From a virus, in IMG/VR virus record IMGVR_UViG_3300031658_000034, positions 1-36,464 of that record: a DNA stretch of 36,464 nucleotides. One strand, written 5' to 3'. The notes beneath the pieces were generated by a model. The model saw nothing but the letters and a program-made list of their open reading frames with translations. It ran no database searches and was not told the origin of the DNA. The number at the start of each line of letters is the position of its first letter. The stretch's first letter is position 1. Of this stretch, positions 24,521-32,263 are shown piece by piece. The position numbers and the translations under genes were made by a program.

Positions 24521-24817
24521 TTAAACGATATTAGGCTTGATTCTATGCGCACCACGAATGGTGGCGAAACTCACCTTACATTCACGTGCGATCTTGCTAC
24601 CTGCAGCATTCTCATGTAATTCCTGGAAATTCTGCCCCTTAGAGCGTGCAGGACCCTTCTTACGCTCATGACGTAATGATCCGTTACCTTTGGTTTGATT
24701 ATGTAAGATAATGTTGTTAAGGCGCTCTGCTGCTGTGTAACGAGGGATGAAATTTACTGCCATAAAACTAGTGATGGAATTGAAGAAACCTTTGAAATAT
24801 TCTGTAATTTTACTCAT
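24521..24817 (-). CDS. Small basic hypothetical protein
   Basis: This 98-residue protein has an N-terminal amphipathic part (MSKITEYFKGFFNSITSFMA) and a very basic, possibly nucleic-acid-binding C-terminal half (RHERKKGPARSKGQNFQELH, then IARECKVSFATIRGAHRI). The C-terminal stretch reads like a short helix-turn-helix. The start overlaps the upstream stop (ATGA). It may bind DNA or RNA. Confidence 0.55.
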   Translation of the reverse strand: MSKITEYFKGFFNSITSFMAVNFIPRYTAAERLNNIILHNQTKGNGSLRHERKKGPARSKGQNFQELHENAAGSKIARECKVSFATIRGAHRIKPNIV

Positions 24818-25374
24818 TCTATTTCCTTATATAATTGTGTTTTAGCTAATGGAGAGGTGAAGTTTGTGTAACTAGCCACAGATTTAAATGGCGTTTCCGC
24901 TACTGGTGCTGGCGTTATTAACTGGATCACACGGTATTTATTACCATATAGGCCTTGGTTATCCCAAGGGAGAGGTGTTATTCTTTTATTGTATTTCTTC
25001 AGGTATTTTACTAATTCACCAGGTGTATCTATTAGAGCCATTAATTTAGTAAGGTCTGGATTGCGATCTTCATCATAAAGGGTGAGCTTCTTGACCTTAC
25101 CCTCCTCTGTAAATCGACAGGTATCCTTTCCTGCGCCAAACTCATTCCCGTTTCCCCAGTAACTATCGTATGCTATGCCGAGAGCCTGTAATTCATCAAG
25201 GAATTTCAAATCCCCGTAATCTGCATTATCAAAGATATATGTGTAATGGTCTGTTGGTGCGGTATTATCTGGAGTTTTTATGTAATTTGTTTCTTTTATC
25301 CCCTTTAATAACTCATCTAACTTAGAGGAGTGTTCAGCTAGAATTGATAAATCAACGCGTGCAGGATCCCGCAT
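24814..25374 (-). CDS. Conserved-type hypothetical protein downstream of the AAA+ ATPase
   Basis: This 186-residue protein contains a distinctive aromatic/Gly segment (AYDSYWGNGNEFGAGKDTCRF, residues about 69-89) and an acidic first half. It starts 2 bases after the AAA+ stop codon and ends in an ATGA overlap with the next gene. Its fixed position suggests a cofactor of the AAA+/VWA system or a phage-specific accessory; no function can be read. Confidence 0.6.
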   Translation of the reverse strand: MRDPARVDLSILAEHSSKLDELLKGIKETNYIKTPDNTAPTDHYTYIFDNADYGDLKFLDELQALGIAYDSYWGNGNEFGAGKDTCRFTEEGKVKKLTLYDEDRNPDLTKLMALIDTPGELVKYLKKYNKRITPLPWDNQGLYGNKYRVIQLITPAPVAETPFKSVASYTNFTSPLAKTQLYKEIE

Positions 25375-25376
25375 GG

Positions 25377-26232
25377 TTAGTGGAAAAGATCAATTGCTAA
25401 TTCGTCTACCCACTTCTGAATATCAGGGTTAGACATCATATCTATATTTCTACGTACGGTTTCCCGTAAGGTGACTATCTGAAACTCCACAGGTAAACGG
25501 GATATATATATCATTAAATTTCTGGCAGTAGCATGAGTTATGTTATGTGCTAAAGCTCCTGTGAGAGCGAATAACACACTTGGTTCTTCAGGGACTGCTA
25601 CAGTTAAAGGGGACATACTGATATCCTGCATTTTAGGTAAGGTCTCATAAATCTTCATGAATGAGATAAATTCCCTAGCAACACCTTCAGATATAGTACC
25701 TGCAAGTATTGGTAATAAATCCTTAGTACCTAAACCAGTATTCTTCAGATGACGATCTGTGAACTCCCACGTGCGAGGGGCAGCATAGGTTTTATCAGTA
25801 TGATCAGGTTTAAAGGAGTATAGGTTTCCTGGCTTGAATTTAATGTAATCAGTGATGCGATGGTCAATCTTCTTACTAATTGCCCAATCACACCATTCAT
25901 CTACATTTACTTCTAATTCAAAATGAATGAGTCTTGATTGTAATGCTGTACTCATTTCATTTACGATAGCGCCATCAGTTTCTAAGTTACCAGCGCATAT
26001 GATTGCTACATTATTATGTAGGTGATATTTACCCACCATACGATCAAGAATGATTTTATAAGCTGCTGCTGCAACTGCTGGTGCTGCTGAATTAAATTCA
26101 TCAAGGAATAATAAAAAACCATCATATGGTTTATTTGTTTCTTTATTAATAGGGATAGGGTCCCCTTCTATGGGAAAGGTATCCATAGGTACATACCCTG
26201 CTTTATTACCTGTAATAGTAGGAAAACCACAG
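25377..26232 (-). CDS. MoxR-type AAA+ ATPase, 3' exon (gp24-like)
   Basis: This is the second exon of a 344-residue AAA+ ATPase whose first exon is 27107-27285. In the joined protein Walker A (SSPGIGKS) is at 26-33, the DLRLSQCDPCDL segment at 49-60, GFP at 62-64, Walker B (FLLFLDEFNSA) with Asp104-Glu105, and sensor-like AICAGNLET near 134-143. It is a MoxR/RavA-like ATPase that works with the VWA partner at 22217-23356. Reading only from the internal ATG at 26186 would omit Walker A. The splice site is chosen because it restores LxGFP in frame, has U before and G at the end of the intron; an alternative join a few bases away cannot be excluded. Confidence 0.88.
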
Positions 26233-27106
26233 CGTTATATTCACTAATACGCGTTACTGTATTAGCCGCACCAGAGTCCATGGCTCATGTGCTGCTGCAT
26301 ATTGCTATGCAGAGTAGACTATATCAACATCCACTAAGGGATGATTACCGTTTCGGGTCACTTGACCCTACGTCCTGTAACGGACTAGTCGTTTGGCATT
26401 TAATCAATAATGTTTTTCGGTCTATTTATTTTATATAAATCTATTAAATAATTTACATATTGTGCGGCTTCAATTTCAGTATCGAATCTTTTCTGGGGTA
26501 ACATCTTCCCCATATGTTTCATAGTACCTTTCCATTTATTTCTGGAGGGGTCATATGTAACATTCCTAAAATGTGAAGATTTCCCATATTTAGTCCCGAT
26601 CATACGTTCACGATGTTTTTCTATATCACGTAAACCAATTTCGAAAGCGTGCTTATGGTTTTCACTACATGTAACCCACTCAAGGTTATAAGCATCATTT
26701 TTTAGCTTATCACCGTTGATATGGTTAACCATTGGTTTGTTGTCTTTGTTCTTTATAAAAGCTTTTGCTACAACACGATGAACTGCTTCATGAAATACTT
26801 TATCTTTTATAAAAAACTGAACATACAAATATTTACACGATTCAGAGCGTATCCTTACGCTCTTAATGTGCGATTTTGGCTTACCGTGATTATCTATGAT
26901 AGACTTTATCCTACCTTGGTTAGATACCTCGTATCTTCCCTCAAAACCTATCACCGGTTTCCATATTTCATTATTAATATTTAGCATAGGATTTTCCTTA
27001 TATTGGGAATCCGTAGTATACACTAGGATCTTTTAATATATTAGGAGGTTCCCTATTTAGGTAATTTTCGATATGAGATTACTCTCATAAAGCCCCTTAA
27101 TGGTTG
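26233..27106 (-). mobile_element. Group I intron (T4 td-like) carrying an HNH endonuclease
   Basis: This is an 874-base intron in the AAA+ gene. Near its 5' end on the minus strand it reads TAGGGAACCTCC, then AATCCTATGCTAAATA, like the P4-P6 and Q region of the T4 td intron. After the endonuclease it has AACGACTAGTCC, GTAGGGTCAAGTGACC, CGAAACG and GATATAGTCTACTCTGC, strongly resembling the td 3' core (P7, P3, P8, P9). The endonuclease start codon overlaps the core sequence, as in other phage introns. Exon ends are ACCT before and CTGTGG after; the intron ends in AACG. Confidence 0.87.
26400..26987 (-). CDS. Intron-encoded HNH homing endonuclease (NUMOD4-HNH-AP2-like)
   Basis: This protein of 195 residues starts at ATG 26987 (MLNINNEIWKPV), 9 bases after AAGGA; a longer frame to 27023 has no ribosome binding site. 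It has a NUMOD4 motif (IWKPVIGFEGRYEVSNQGRI), an HNH core (HRVVAKAF, VNHINGDKLKNDAYNLEWVT) and a C-terminal AP2-like segment (FRNVTYDPSRNKWKGTM). It makes the host intron mobile by cutting intronless alleles of the AAA+ gene. The frame is AT-rich compared with neighbours, typical of invading intron ORFs. Confidence 0.88.
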   Translation of the reverse strand: MLNINNEIWKPVIGFEGRYEVSNQGRIKSIIDNHGKPKSHIKSVRIRSESCKYLYVQFFIKDKVFHEAVHRVVAKAFIKNKDNKPMVNHINGDKLKNDAYNLEWVTCSENHKHAFEIGLRDIEKHRERMIGTKYGKSSHFRNVTYDPSRNKWKGTMKHMGKMLPQKRFDTEIEAAQYVNYLIDLYKINRPKNIID

Positions 27107-27285
27107 AGGTCGCAAGGGTCACATTGAGATAATCTTAAATCTATAACGAATAAATTATATGTTGCGGCTATTTGACGTACCAAGTCACTCTTACCAATAC
27201 CTGGGCTAGAAGTTAACATAGGTACTAGTTTTCCTTTAATACAAGCAGGTAGCATGCGTAATGCTTGTGAGCATGTAATTTTCAT
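27107..27285 (-). CDS. MoxR-type AAA+ ATPase, 5' exon
   Basis: This first exon encodes residues 1-59 plus two bases of codon 60. It contains Walker A (LTSSPGIGKSDLVRQ) and the conserved VIDLRLSQCDPCDL strand of MoxR ATPases. Without splicing it stops three codons later. The start ATG has AAGGAATAGT upstream and lies 12 bases after the preceding gene. See the 3' exon for the protein description. Confidence 0.85.
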
Positions 27286-27297
27286 ACTATTCCTTAA

Positions 27298-27876
27298 TTA
27301 AAAATTAGTGACTATCGCTAAAGTTGTTAATGCTGTGATTACTACAGTGAATCCACATACCCATACTAGAGTATTGAAGGATTTCTTAGCGTAGGTATCA
27401 GCACATTGGTTAAACCAAGTAGATACTCGCAGGTCATAATCATGAAATGCTTTATCAACTAGTATTTTCATGTCTTCCTTTATTTGGGCGTCATGTGCTA
27501 CGAGTGCCTTAGTAAGCATTACCTGTACATCCACTGTTTCTGGTGATCTTTTTATATCACAAGGTATTACAATTTCAGGTATTACCACCTCAGGGGGTTC
27601 GGGGGCAAATATTGAAGATATCTCTGGTGTACCAAATATGTAAGCTAAAGACTTATCTTGAGGTAGGGAACGGAACGACTCCCCTCTCACTAGCAGCTCA
27701 GGGTAATTACTTTCTAATCTATGATGTATAGCTGCGGATGTTCTTTCGTGTATTTCAGTAAGTGAATTGATACTATAGCCAGCTCGTATTCGAGTATCTA
27801 ATACTACGTCTTCTTCAGTATTCCAAGCTAACCCACCTCTTGGGGCCTCAACAGTTCTTCTTCTTCTTTGTGCCAT
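27298..27876 (-). CDS. SANT/Myb-like DNA-binding protein with C-terminal membrane anchor
   Basis: This 192-residue protein has a basic N-terminus (AQRRRRTVEAPR) and a SANT/Myb-like segment (residues 15-57: LAWNTEEDVVLDTRIRAGYS, then LTEIHERTSAAIHHRLE). A proline-rich linker (EPPEVVIPEIVIP), a helical region, and one transmembrane segment at the extreme C-terminus (residues 167-192) follow. The DNA-binding part would stay in the cytoplasm. A DNA-binding membrane-tethered protein fits the membrane-associated transcription or DNA ejection of N4-like phages; this is inference. AGGAATTAAAGAAA precedes the ATG. Confidence 0.65.
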   Translation of the reverse strand: MAQRRRRTVEAPRGGLAWNTEEDVVLDTRIRAGYSINSLTEIHERTSAAIHHRLESNYPELLVRGESFRSLPQDKSLAYIFGTPEISSIFAPEPPEVVIPEIVIPCDIKRSPETVDVQVMLTKALVAHDAQIKEDMKILVDKAFHDYDLRVSTWFNQCADTYAKKSFNTLVWVCGFTVVITALTTLAIVTNF

Positions 27877-27920
27877 TTTCTTTAATTCCTGTGTTGTTGT
27901 GTATTAAGGGAGCAGTCGTT

Positions 27921-27940
27921 AAAACTGCCCCGGAGGGCAG
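27921..27940 (-). terminator. Probable rho-independent terminator
   Basis: On the minus strand CTGCCC (27935-27940) and GGGCAG (27925-27930) form a 6-bp GC stem with a TCCG tetraloop, followed by TTTT (27921-27924). It lies between the 72-residue and the SANT-like protein genes and probably separates transcription units. Confidence 0.65.
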
Positions 27941-27970
27941 CTTGATATTCCTGATTACTTATTATGGTAT

Positions 27971-28189
27971 TCATTCCTTATTTAATTCCTTCAATAACGT
28001 ATTGTGATAAGCCCCTAGTATTGCAAGCATGTCATTCTTATTTGTAATAGGGAGATTGGATTCAGCTAAGTCAATAACATCCTGTAGCGCCCCCATTGTG
28101 GGGAACAATGGCATAGGGCACGCTTTAGGGGGACTCTTAAGAGTGAACTTAGGTAATTTTACTAATGTAGTTTTTTTGATGTTAGACAT
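27971..28189 (-). CDS. Small hypothetical protein
   Basis: This 72-residue protein begins MSNIKKTTLVKLPKFTLKSP and has a helical C-terminus (LQDVIDLAESNLPITNKNDM). It begins 2 bases after the stop of the HTH/AT-hook protein gene, so the two may be co-translated. No motif or family is recognised. Confidence 0.55.
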   Translation of the reverse strand: MSNIKKTTLVKLPKFTLKSPPKACPMPLFPTMGALQDVIDLAESNLPITNKNDMLAILGAYHNTLLKELNKE

Positions 28190-28190
28190 A

Positions 28191-28514
28191 TTATTTACTA
28201 GGTCGGCCGCGTCTTCTTGGAGAATACCCTTTTTCCCGTAGTACGTTTCTTATTGTCATAGGGGATTTATCATACAAACGGCTTATAGCCTTCTCTGATA
28301 CCCCTGTATTGAATAAACGGGCTATCTCTTCTTTCTGTAAAGGGGAAAAGCATTTAACAGCCCACTCATTATTCCTTCTCTTCCTTTTCACAGTAGGTAC
28401 TACCTTAGTAGGTGCAGGGAGCAGAGAATGTAATGCAGTGCCTATAGGGGCTAACAAAGCGATGGCTTGGATTGCTTTCACAAATATTGATAATAACTTT
28501 GCAAAATGAATCAT
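28191..28514 (-). CDS. Membrane-anchored helix-turn-helix protein with AT-hook-like tail
   Basis: This 107-residue protein has an N-terminal hydrophobic anchor (residues 5-31, AKLLSIFVKAIQAIALLAP), a basic linker (VKRKRRNNE) and a helix-turn-helix (residues 58-95, KEEIARLFNTGVSEKAISRL to MTIRNVLREKGY) like those of transposase or resolvase HTH domains. The tail RRRGRPSK contains an AT-hook-like GRP core. It would place a DNA-binding domain at the inner membrane. In N4, RNAP II transcription takes place at the membrane with phage factors; this protein is a candidate for that kind of role. AAGGAAACCATTTC precedes the ATG. Confidence 0.65.
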   Translation of the reverse strand: MIHFAKLLSIFVKAIQAIALLAPIGTALHSLLPAPTKVVPTVKRKRRNNEWAVKCFSPLQKEEIARLFNTGVSEKAISRLYDKSPMTIRNVLREKGYSPRRRGRPSK

Positions 28515-28532
28515 GAAATGGTTTCCTTGTAT

Positions 28533-28649
28533 TTAATATTCAATTGGTTCAGGTGTTCCTGTTAGTAGAGAGATTATTATTGCAATGGTGATTGCGGGTA
28601 CTCCTATGACTATCGAGAGAATAAATATCTTGATTATTATATCTGCCAT
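28533..28649 (-). CDS. Small single-span membrane protein
   Basis: This 38-residue frame is preceded by AAGGATTACTA and encodes MADIIIKIFILSIVIGVPAI followed by more hydrophobic residues and a short polar tail (GTPEPIEY). Almost the whole peptide is one transmembrane helix. It is first in the unit that follows the RNAP subunit 2 terminator, ahead of the HTH membrane protein. Its role is unknown; such peptides often target host membrane proteins. Confidence 0.55.
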   Translation of the reverse strand: MADIIIKIFILSIVIGVPAITIAIIISLLTGTPEPIEY

Positions 28650-29057
28650 TAGTAATCCTTAATGCCTTAGTTCCGGTTAATGAGGTCTTTCATTCACTCT
28701 AGTAATTTAAGGGGGTTCCTCTATAGGGTGTACATAGTCAAAAAGGGTGTTTTTGCCCTCCTAAGTATATCGGTTGAGTAGTTTTTGAGACTTCTTACTT
28801 TCTTACTTTTTTGAGCTATCTATTTCAGCTCCCAAAACGGGAATTGCTATTACGTGTGTCGACCTAAGCAAGAACTATGTGTACGTGTCAAAGTACTTCT
28901 AATTTGCTTCCATAAATAGCTCAAAAAAATAAGGACAACCGATGTTCTGGTTGTCCTCTGATTGCTATAAGCTCTAAATCGTTATGACATATACATGCAG
29001 CTCCCTCCTCAGTATGTAATTATAAAGCATTGACCGCACGGAGAGCGGCTATGTATT
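28650..29057 (-). promoter_or_regulatory. Intergenic region between RNAP subunit 2 and small-protein unit
   Basis: These 408 bases hold no supportable protein gene. They contain the terminator of the RNAP subunit 2 gene (28923-28957), a 13-base inverted repeat TTTTTTGAGCTAT (28807-28819) with ATAGCTCAAAAAA (28916-28928), and a short hairpin around AAGGGTGTTTTTGCCCT (28743-28759). There is also a pyrimidine-rich run near 28785-28812. A promoter for the genes starting at 28649 is expected here because of the terminator upstream, but no consensus element is clear. Confidence 0.4.
28923..28957 (-). terminator. Rho-independent terminator after RNAP subunit 2
   Basis: On the minus strand AGGACAACC (28949-28957) pairs with GGTTGTCCT (28932-28940) in a 9-bp stem, followed by TATTTTTTT (28923-28931). 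It lies about 100 bases after the RNAP subunit 2 stop and ends that operon. Confidence 0.85.
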
Positions 29058-29576
29058 CTAACTCAGAGCGTAGCTACTTCCTCTAATTTTATCCCCTAAC
29101 CCTATTGATGACATATTGAATTTGCAAGGCATACCATTTATCTGAGTAAGTAGATCATCTAATAAGTTGCTATCAGCTATTTCAGCTATGATCTCTTTAT
29201 AGTTATGCCTCACCCAGTTGACGTTATTAGCATGTGATGCAAATGAATCATGTACTGTAACTATTTCAAATGGCTTATACCGGGTTACTTGATTAATAGT
29301 GCTAGATAATTTCTTCAGGTATTCACTACTTAAACCATGTAAGTTAAATTCATCTATGTATGGGAGTATTACTAAGCTTACCATATGACTCCGTTGATAG
29401 AGACCTTCGTAATAGGATACTTTTGGATCATGTTGTTGTTCTCTTACCTGTCTTGTAGTACGAGAAATTAGTTCCATTTGTATATGCCCCATAGCAGTTT
29501 CTAATACACCAAGATCATAGTTACATCTCCTGTGCATCTCACGTACAACGTAACCATCACATGCATGCACTACATT
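29058..29576 (-). CDS. N4-type RNA polymerase II subunit 2, 3' exon
   Basis: The last exon of RNAP subunit 2 encodes residues 243-414. It begins with NVVHACDGYVVREM, equivalent to the VHSxDGxHxR region of T7 RNA polymerase, and contains motif C TVHDSFASHAN (catalytic Asp352 in the joined protein). The typical C-terminal helical end follows. A TTG codon at 29579 is formed by intron bases and is not a true start; the frame is supplied by splicing to 30867. Without this exon the polymerase lacks one catalytic aspartate. Confidence 0.9.
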   Translation of the reverse strand, partial: NVVHACDGYVVREMHRRCNYDLGVLETAMGHIQMELISRTTRQVREQQHDPKVSYYEGLYQRSHMVSLVILPYIDEFNLHGLSSEYLKKLSSTINQVTRYKPFEIVTVHDSFASHANNVNWVRHNYKEIIAEIADSNLLDDLLTQINGMPCKFNMSSIGLGDKIRGSSYALS

Positions 29577-30866
29577 CAAATGTTAATACTTAACGTTACT
29601 TAAGCACCTAATAATATTTCACTTTCCAACCTTGCTTATTGAAGCTAGAGTCTTGTTTTCTAGTAATACTTTGTTTTACATGATATCTAAGTGTTGCTTC
29701 ACTAAGTTTTATATGTAAAGCCGCTTTATTAATAGATTCAAATGTTTCTAGTGCCCCTTCTGTATTTTCTAAAGTTATTGTTTGTGACTTATGATTGTTT
29801 TTTCCACAAGCTTTAGGCAATGACCTCATACGTTTAGAACGGGCGGTGATACTTCTTTCAACTGCCCCTATAGGATTGGCCGCATCAATAGAATTGAGGC
29901 ATACCCAACCATTCCTACTAGGATCTGAAGTAACATCTTCTCTTATAACTTTCTGAGCTTGGCTTCTTATGGTGTTATAACTAATATTCAACGCATCTGC
30001 TGCTGTTTTGATGCAATCAAATACATGTATATTGGAAGGGTGGGCTATATTAACTAAAGTAATAGTACAGGCATTAGGGCTGTTGGCTCCTTTATGACGT
30101 TCAGCTATTATTAGTTTATGCGCTTGAGATATAGTCTTCCCTTTATGAAAAGAACCTAAAAATGTTTTCATCTCTTTTGAGTGCCTATTAGTAATTCCCT
30201 TAAATTTACTAATTCTACTAATCCCTTTACCTATATTCCCTTTACTAATTTTACTCTTAGTTTCTTGAGAATGTTTTCTACCCGTACAATCAGGAGCATC
30301 TCCACCACCTTTACAAATATTCCATCCTATATTCTCTACAGGGCGTAAATTTATTTCAAGCTGTAAACACTCTTTTCTTGTCCCTTTAAACAGTATATCT
30401 TTGATTATATTGTTATGTTTAATGAAAGCATTTGCTAAGTGCTGATTAGTTCTACCAGTACTATGGTGCCAATGTCTTTCTTTTAAATTACGTGTTACAC
30501 CAATGTAACCTTCTATACTACTATTTAGGTGTTCGGGTAAATGGTACCAATACACATATGTAGTCATAATTAACCCTATTAGTACATGTTATAGATGGGT
30601 TAATTATACGTGAAATATTACTAGTTCTCCAATTTTCATTGGAGTATCGGACTATATCTTCACCCTTTATAGGGGCAAGGCGCTTCGGCTCTCACTTGAG
30701 TAGCCTATCCACATTATTGACCATATTGCTATGGCTTCTCGTGGTAGTCTCTGCACTTTCCTAATTATTACTAATTAGGCTTAGCTCAGGATTAGCATGT
30801 TAAAGCTTTCCCTGAATTCACCTTGTTCTTAACTCCCTATTACTAGGGGTTCAGCCAATATTACTT
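29577..30866 (-). mobile_element. Group I intron carrying a GIY-YIG endonuclease in RNAP subunit 2
   Basis: This 1290-base intron has textbook core elements in its first 280 bases on the minus strand: TTCAGGGAAAGC, CTAATCCTGAGCTAAGCC (P-Q), AAAGTGCAGAGACTACC (R) and GAAGATATAGTCC (S of P7). P1 is convincing: exon CAGCU pairs with GGCUG in the intron, with the splice-site U opposite G. The intron ends in TTTG, and the exons join as CCA-GCT-AAT-GTA, restoring LPANVVH. The endonuclease gene lies downstream of the core, in the 3' part. Confidence 0.92.
29608..30567 (-). CDS. Intron-encoded GIY-YIG homing endonuclease
   Basis: This 319-residue endonuclease has an N-terminal GIY-YIG nuclease (YVYWYHL, then GYIGVTRNLKERHWHH, catalytic-type Arg, Glu in LEINLRPVENIGWN). 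Two NUMOD3-type zinc/DNA-binding motifs follow (GRKHSQETKSKISKGN; KTISQAHKLIIAERHKG) and two NUMOD1-type helix-turn-helix segments (FDCIKTAADALNISYNTIRS; FESINKAALHIKLSEATLRY). It resembles I-TevI/SegA-type enzymes and makes the RNAP intron mobile. AGGG lies about 8 bases before the ATG. It ends 31 bases before the 3' splice site. Confidence 0.9.
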   Translation of the reverse strand: MTTYVYWYHLPEHLNSSIEGYIGVTRNLKERHWHHSTGRTNQHLANAFIKHNNIIKDILFKGTRKECLQLEINLRPVENIGWNICKGGGDAPDCTGRKHSQETKSKISKGNIGKGISRISKFKGITNRHSKEMKTFLGSFHKGKTISQAHKLIIAERHKGANSPNACTITLVNIAHPSNIHVFDCIKTAADALNISYNTIRSQAQKVIREDVTSDPSRNGWVCLNSIDAANPIGAVERSITARSKRMRSLPKACGKNNHKSQTITLENTEGALETFESINKAALHIKLSEATLRYHVKQSITRKQDSSFNKQGWKVKYY

Positions 30867-31592
30867 AGCTGGTAATGATAAACCAGTTTCAGTACCTTCA
30901 TTTTCATACACCTCATAGGTGAAGGTAGCATGATTTAGTTCATCTACTTCAATACTTAATGGTGGATCTTGTTTAACCATTACTTTTATATGTGCATCAA
31001 ATCCATCAGGTAACTTAAACTCATGGCTTAAGGCGTATGCTTGCCAACTGCTTAATAGGTCTTGTAATACTTCCCAAGCACCAGGAGCTACTGATACGAG
31101 TGCTTTATAGAATGCTGCTAACTCAGGTGTATTCTCACCAAAGAGTTGCTTAGGTACTGCTTTACTTCCATAGAAGCAAGTCATACCAGCACGTTTAGCA
31201 TCCTCATCAGATACGGTCACACCCCCGCCTAAGAGGGTACTCATCTCCTCTGTAACAGTTTTGTATGCATTCGCACGCACATTAGGGTTAATCAATCCTG
31301 AGGCTTCTGCACCCTTCTCACAGCGACTTAATGCAGACATGATCTGTATGCCACTAGCTGATGCGTCCACATGCACCATATGCCCTGTAGCGATACCTGC
31401 TTGTGCCTTACGTATTGCCATTACAGCTTTAATGTACAGAGGGCGTTTCTTATCTACATCAGAAGCGAAATCCTCTAATACATCTAAGTTCTCCTCTGCC
31501 CATTTAATACGCCCCTCAAATGTACGTTTATCAAGCCCGTATTGGTTGCTTACGTCTATTAACAACCACTGCCATCCTGTATAGAATCTCAT
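30867..31592 (-). CDS. N4-type RNA polymerase II subunit 2, 5' exon
   Basis: The first exon (242 codons) of the 414-residue subunit 2. It opens with TGWQWLLIDVSNQYGLDK, which aligns to the T7 RNAP segment GYYWLKIHGANCAGVDK. It contains motif A (HVDASASGIQIMSAL, Asp76) and motif B (KRAGMTCFYGSK, Lys133 and Tyr141, equivalent to T7 Lys631 and Tyr639), and ends LSLPA at the intron. With subunit 1 (33212-34117) it forms a two-chain T7-like polymerase like N4 RNAP II, which transcribes middle genes. Total length of the two chains is about 715 residues against 883 in T7. ATG 31592 has AAGGG about 10 bases upstream. Confidence 0.92.
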
Positions 31593-31626
31593 AATTGTTT
31601 GCCCTTAATAAATTAGTAAATAATAA

Positions 31627-32262
31627 TTATCTTTTTAACCGCCCATCTATAGGATGTTTAGGGCATAACCCTTTTTTTATCCATCTTAGGTGGGTACTCT
31701 TACTAACCCCACTTTTATTTAACCAATCAGTAGTATTTTCAGAATCTTCTAAATACGACATATGGTGCTTGATACTAATAGCTACTCTTCTATTTACTGT
31801 TGTGAGTATCCTTTCTTTACGTATTAGTACTGCGGCTTCTAAATCATATCCCCCAATTTTCTTAACTATGTCATGCCCCATACCAATTTCTCGTCTAACA
31901 TCTAGAGATGTACCTTTACGTTTTAGTATGTCCAAGACTACACCTTTCTTTGTTTTCAAATACTCAATACCATTAAGCTTATTTCTTTCTCCTAGAGCCG
32001 CTTTCCCTGCCATAGACATAGGATTTGCTTTATTTAGTTTAGTATTTTCTAAGCATTGTGCTGTTAATGTTTCTTTATATTCTGGATCTTCTAATCGTTT
32101 ATGCGCACTAGCACGTATCAAGTCTGATATATAAGGGTCAACTAAAGGTGCTGTATAAAGTAATCCAAAGGTGTCTCTATATTCTTTCAGATCCATTTTA
32201 TGACCAAGACGAATATGTACTCCTAAGGCTTTGTATTCTTTATTACAAATTTTACATTCCAT
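31627..32262 (-). CDS. MucR-type zinc-finger protein, possible homing-endonuclease relative
   Basis: This 211-residue protein has an N-terminal zinc finger of the MucR/ROS type (CKICNKEYKALGVHIRLGHK then MDLKEYRDTFG; residues 3-34). A NUMOD3-like middle follows (KLNKANPMSMAGKAALGERN) and a basic C-terminal part with a helix-turn-helix look (TTDWLNKSGVSKSTHLRWIK). No full nuclease motif is certain. Such proteins in phages are often mobile DNA-binding or endonuclease-like genes. It is the last gene of the insert separating RNAP subunits 1 and 2. A strong AGGAGG precedes the ATG. Confidence 0.65.
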   Translation of the reverse strand: MECKICNKEYKALGVHIRLGHKMDLKEYRDTFGLLYTAPLVDPYISDLIRASAHKRLEDPEYKETLTAQCLENTKLNKANPMSMAGKAALGERNKLNGIEYLKTKKGVVLDILKRKGTSLDVRREIGMGHDIVKKIGGYDLEAAVLIRKERILTTVNRRVAISIKHHMSYLEDSENTTDWLNKSGVSKSTHLRWIKKGLCPKHPIDGRLKR

Positions 32263-32263
32263 G

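Noticed and set aside
27882-27974. 30-residue minus-strand ORF overlapping the previous stop by ATGA
   Set aside because: It runs through a probable terminator hairpin, has odd composition and only a poorly spaced ribosome binding site.
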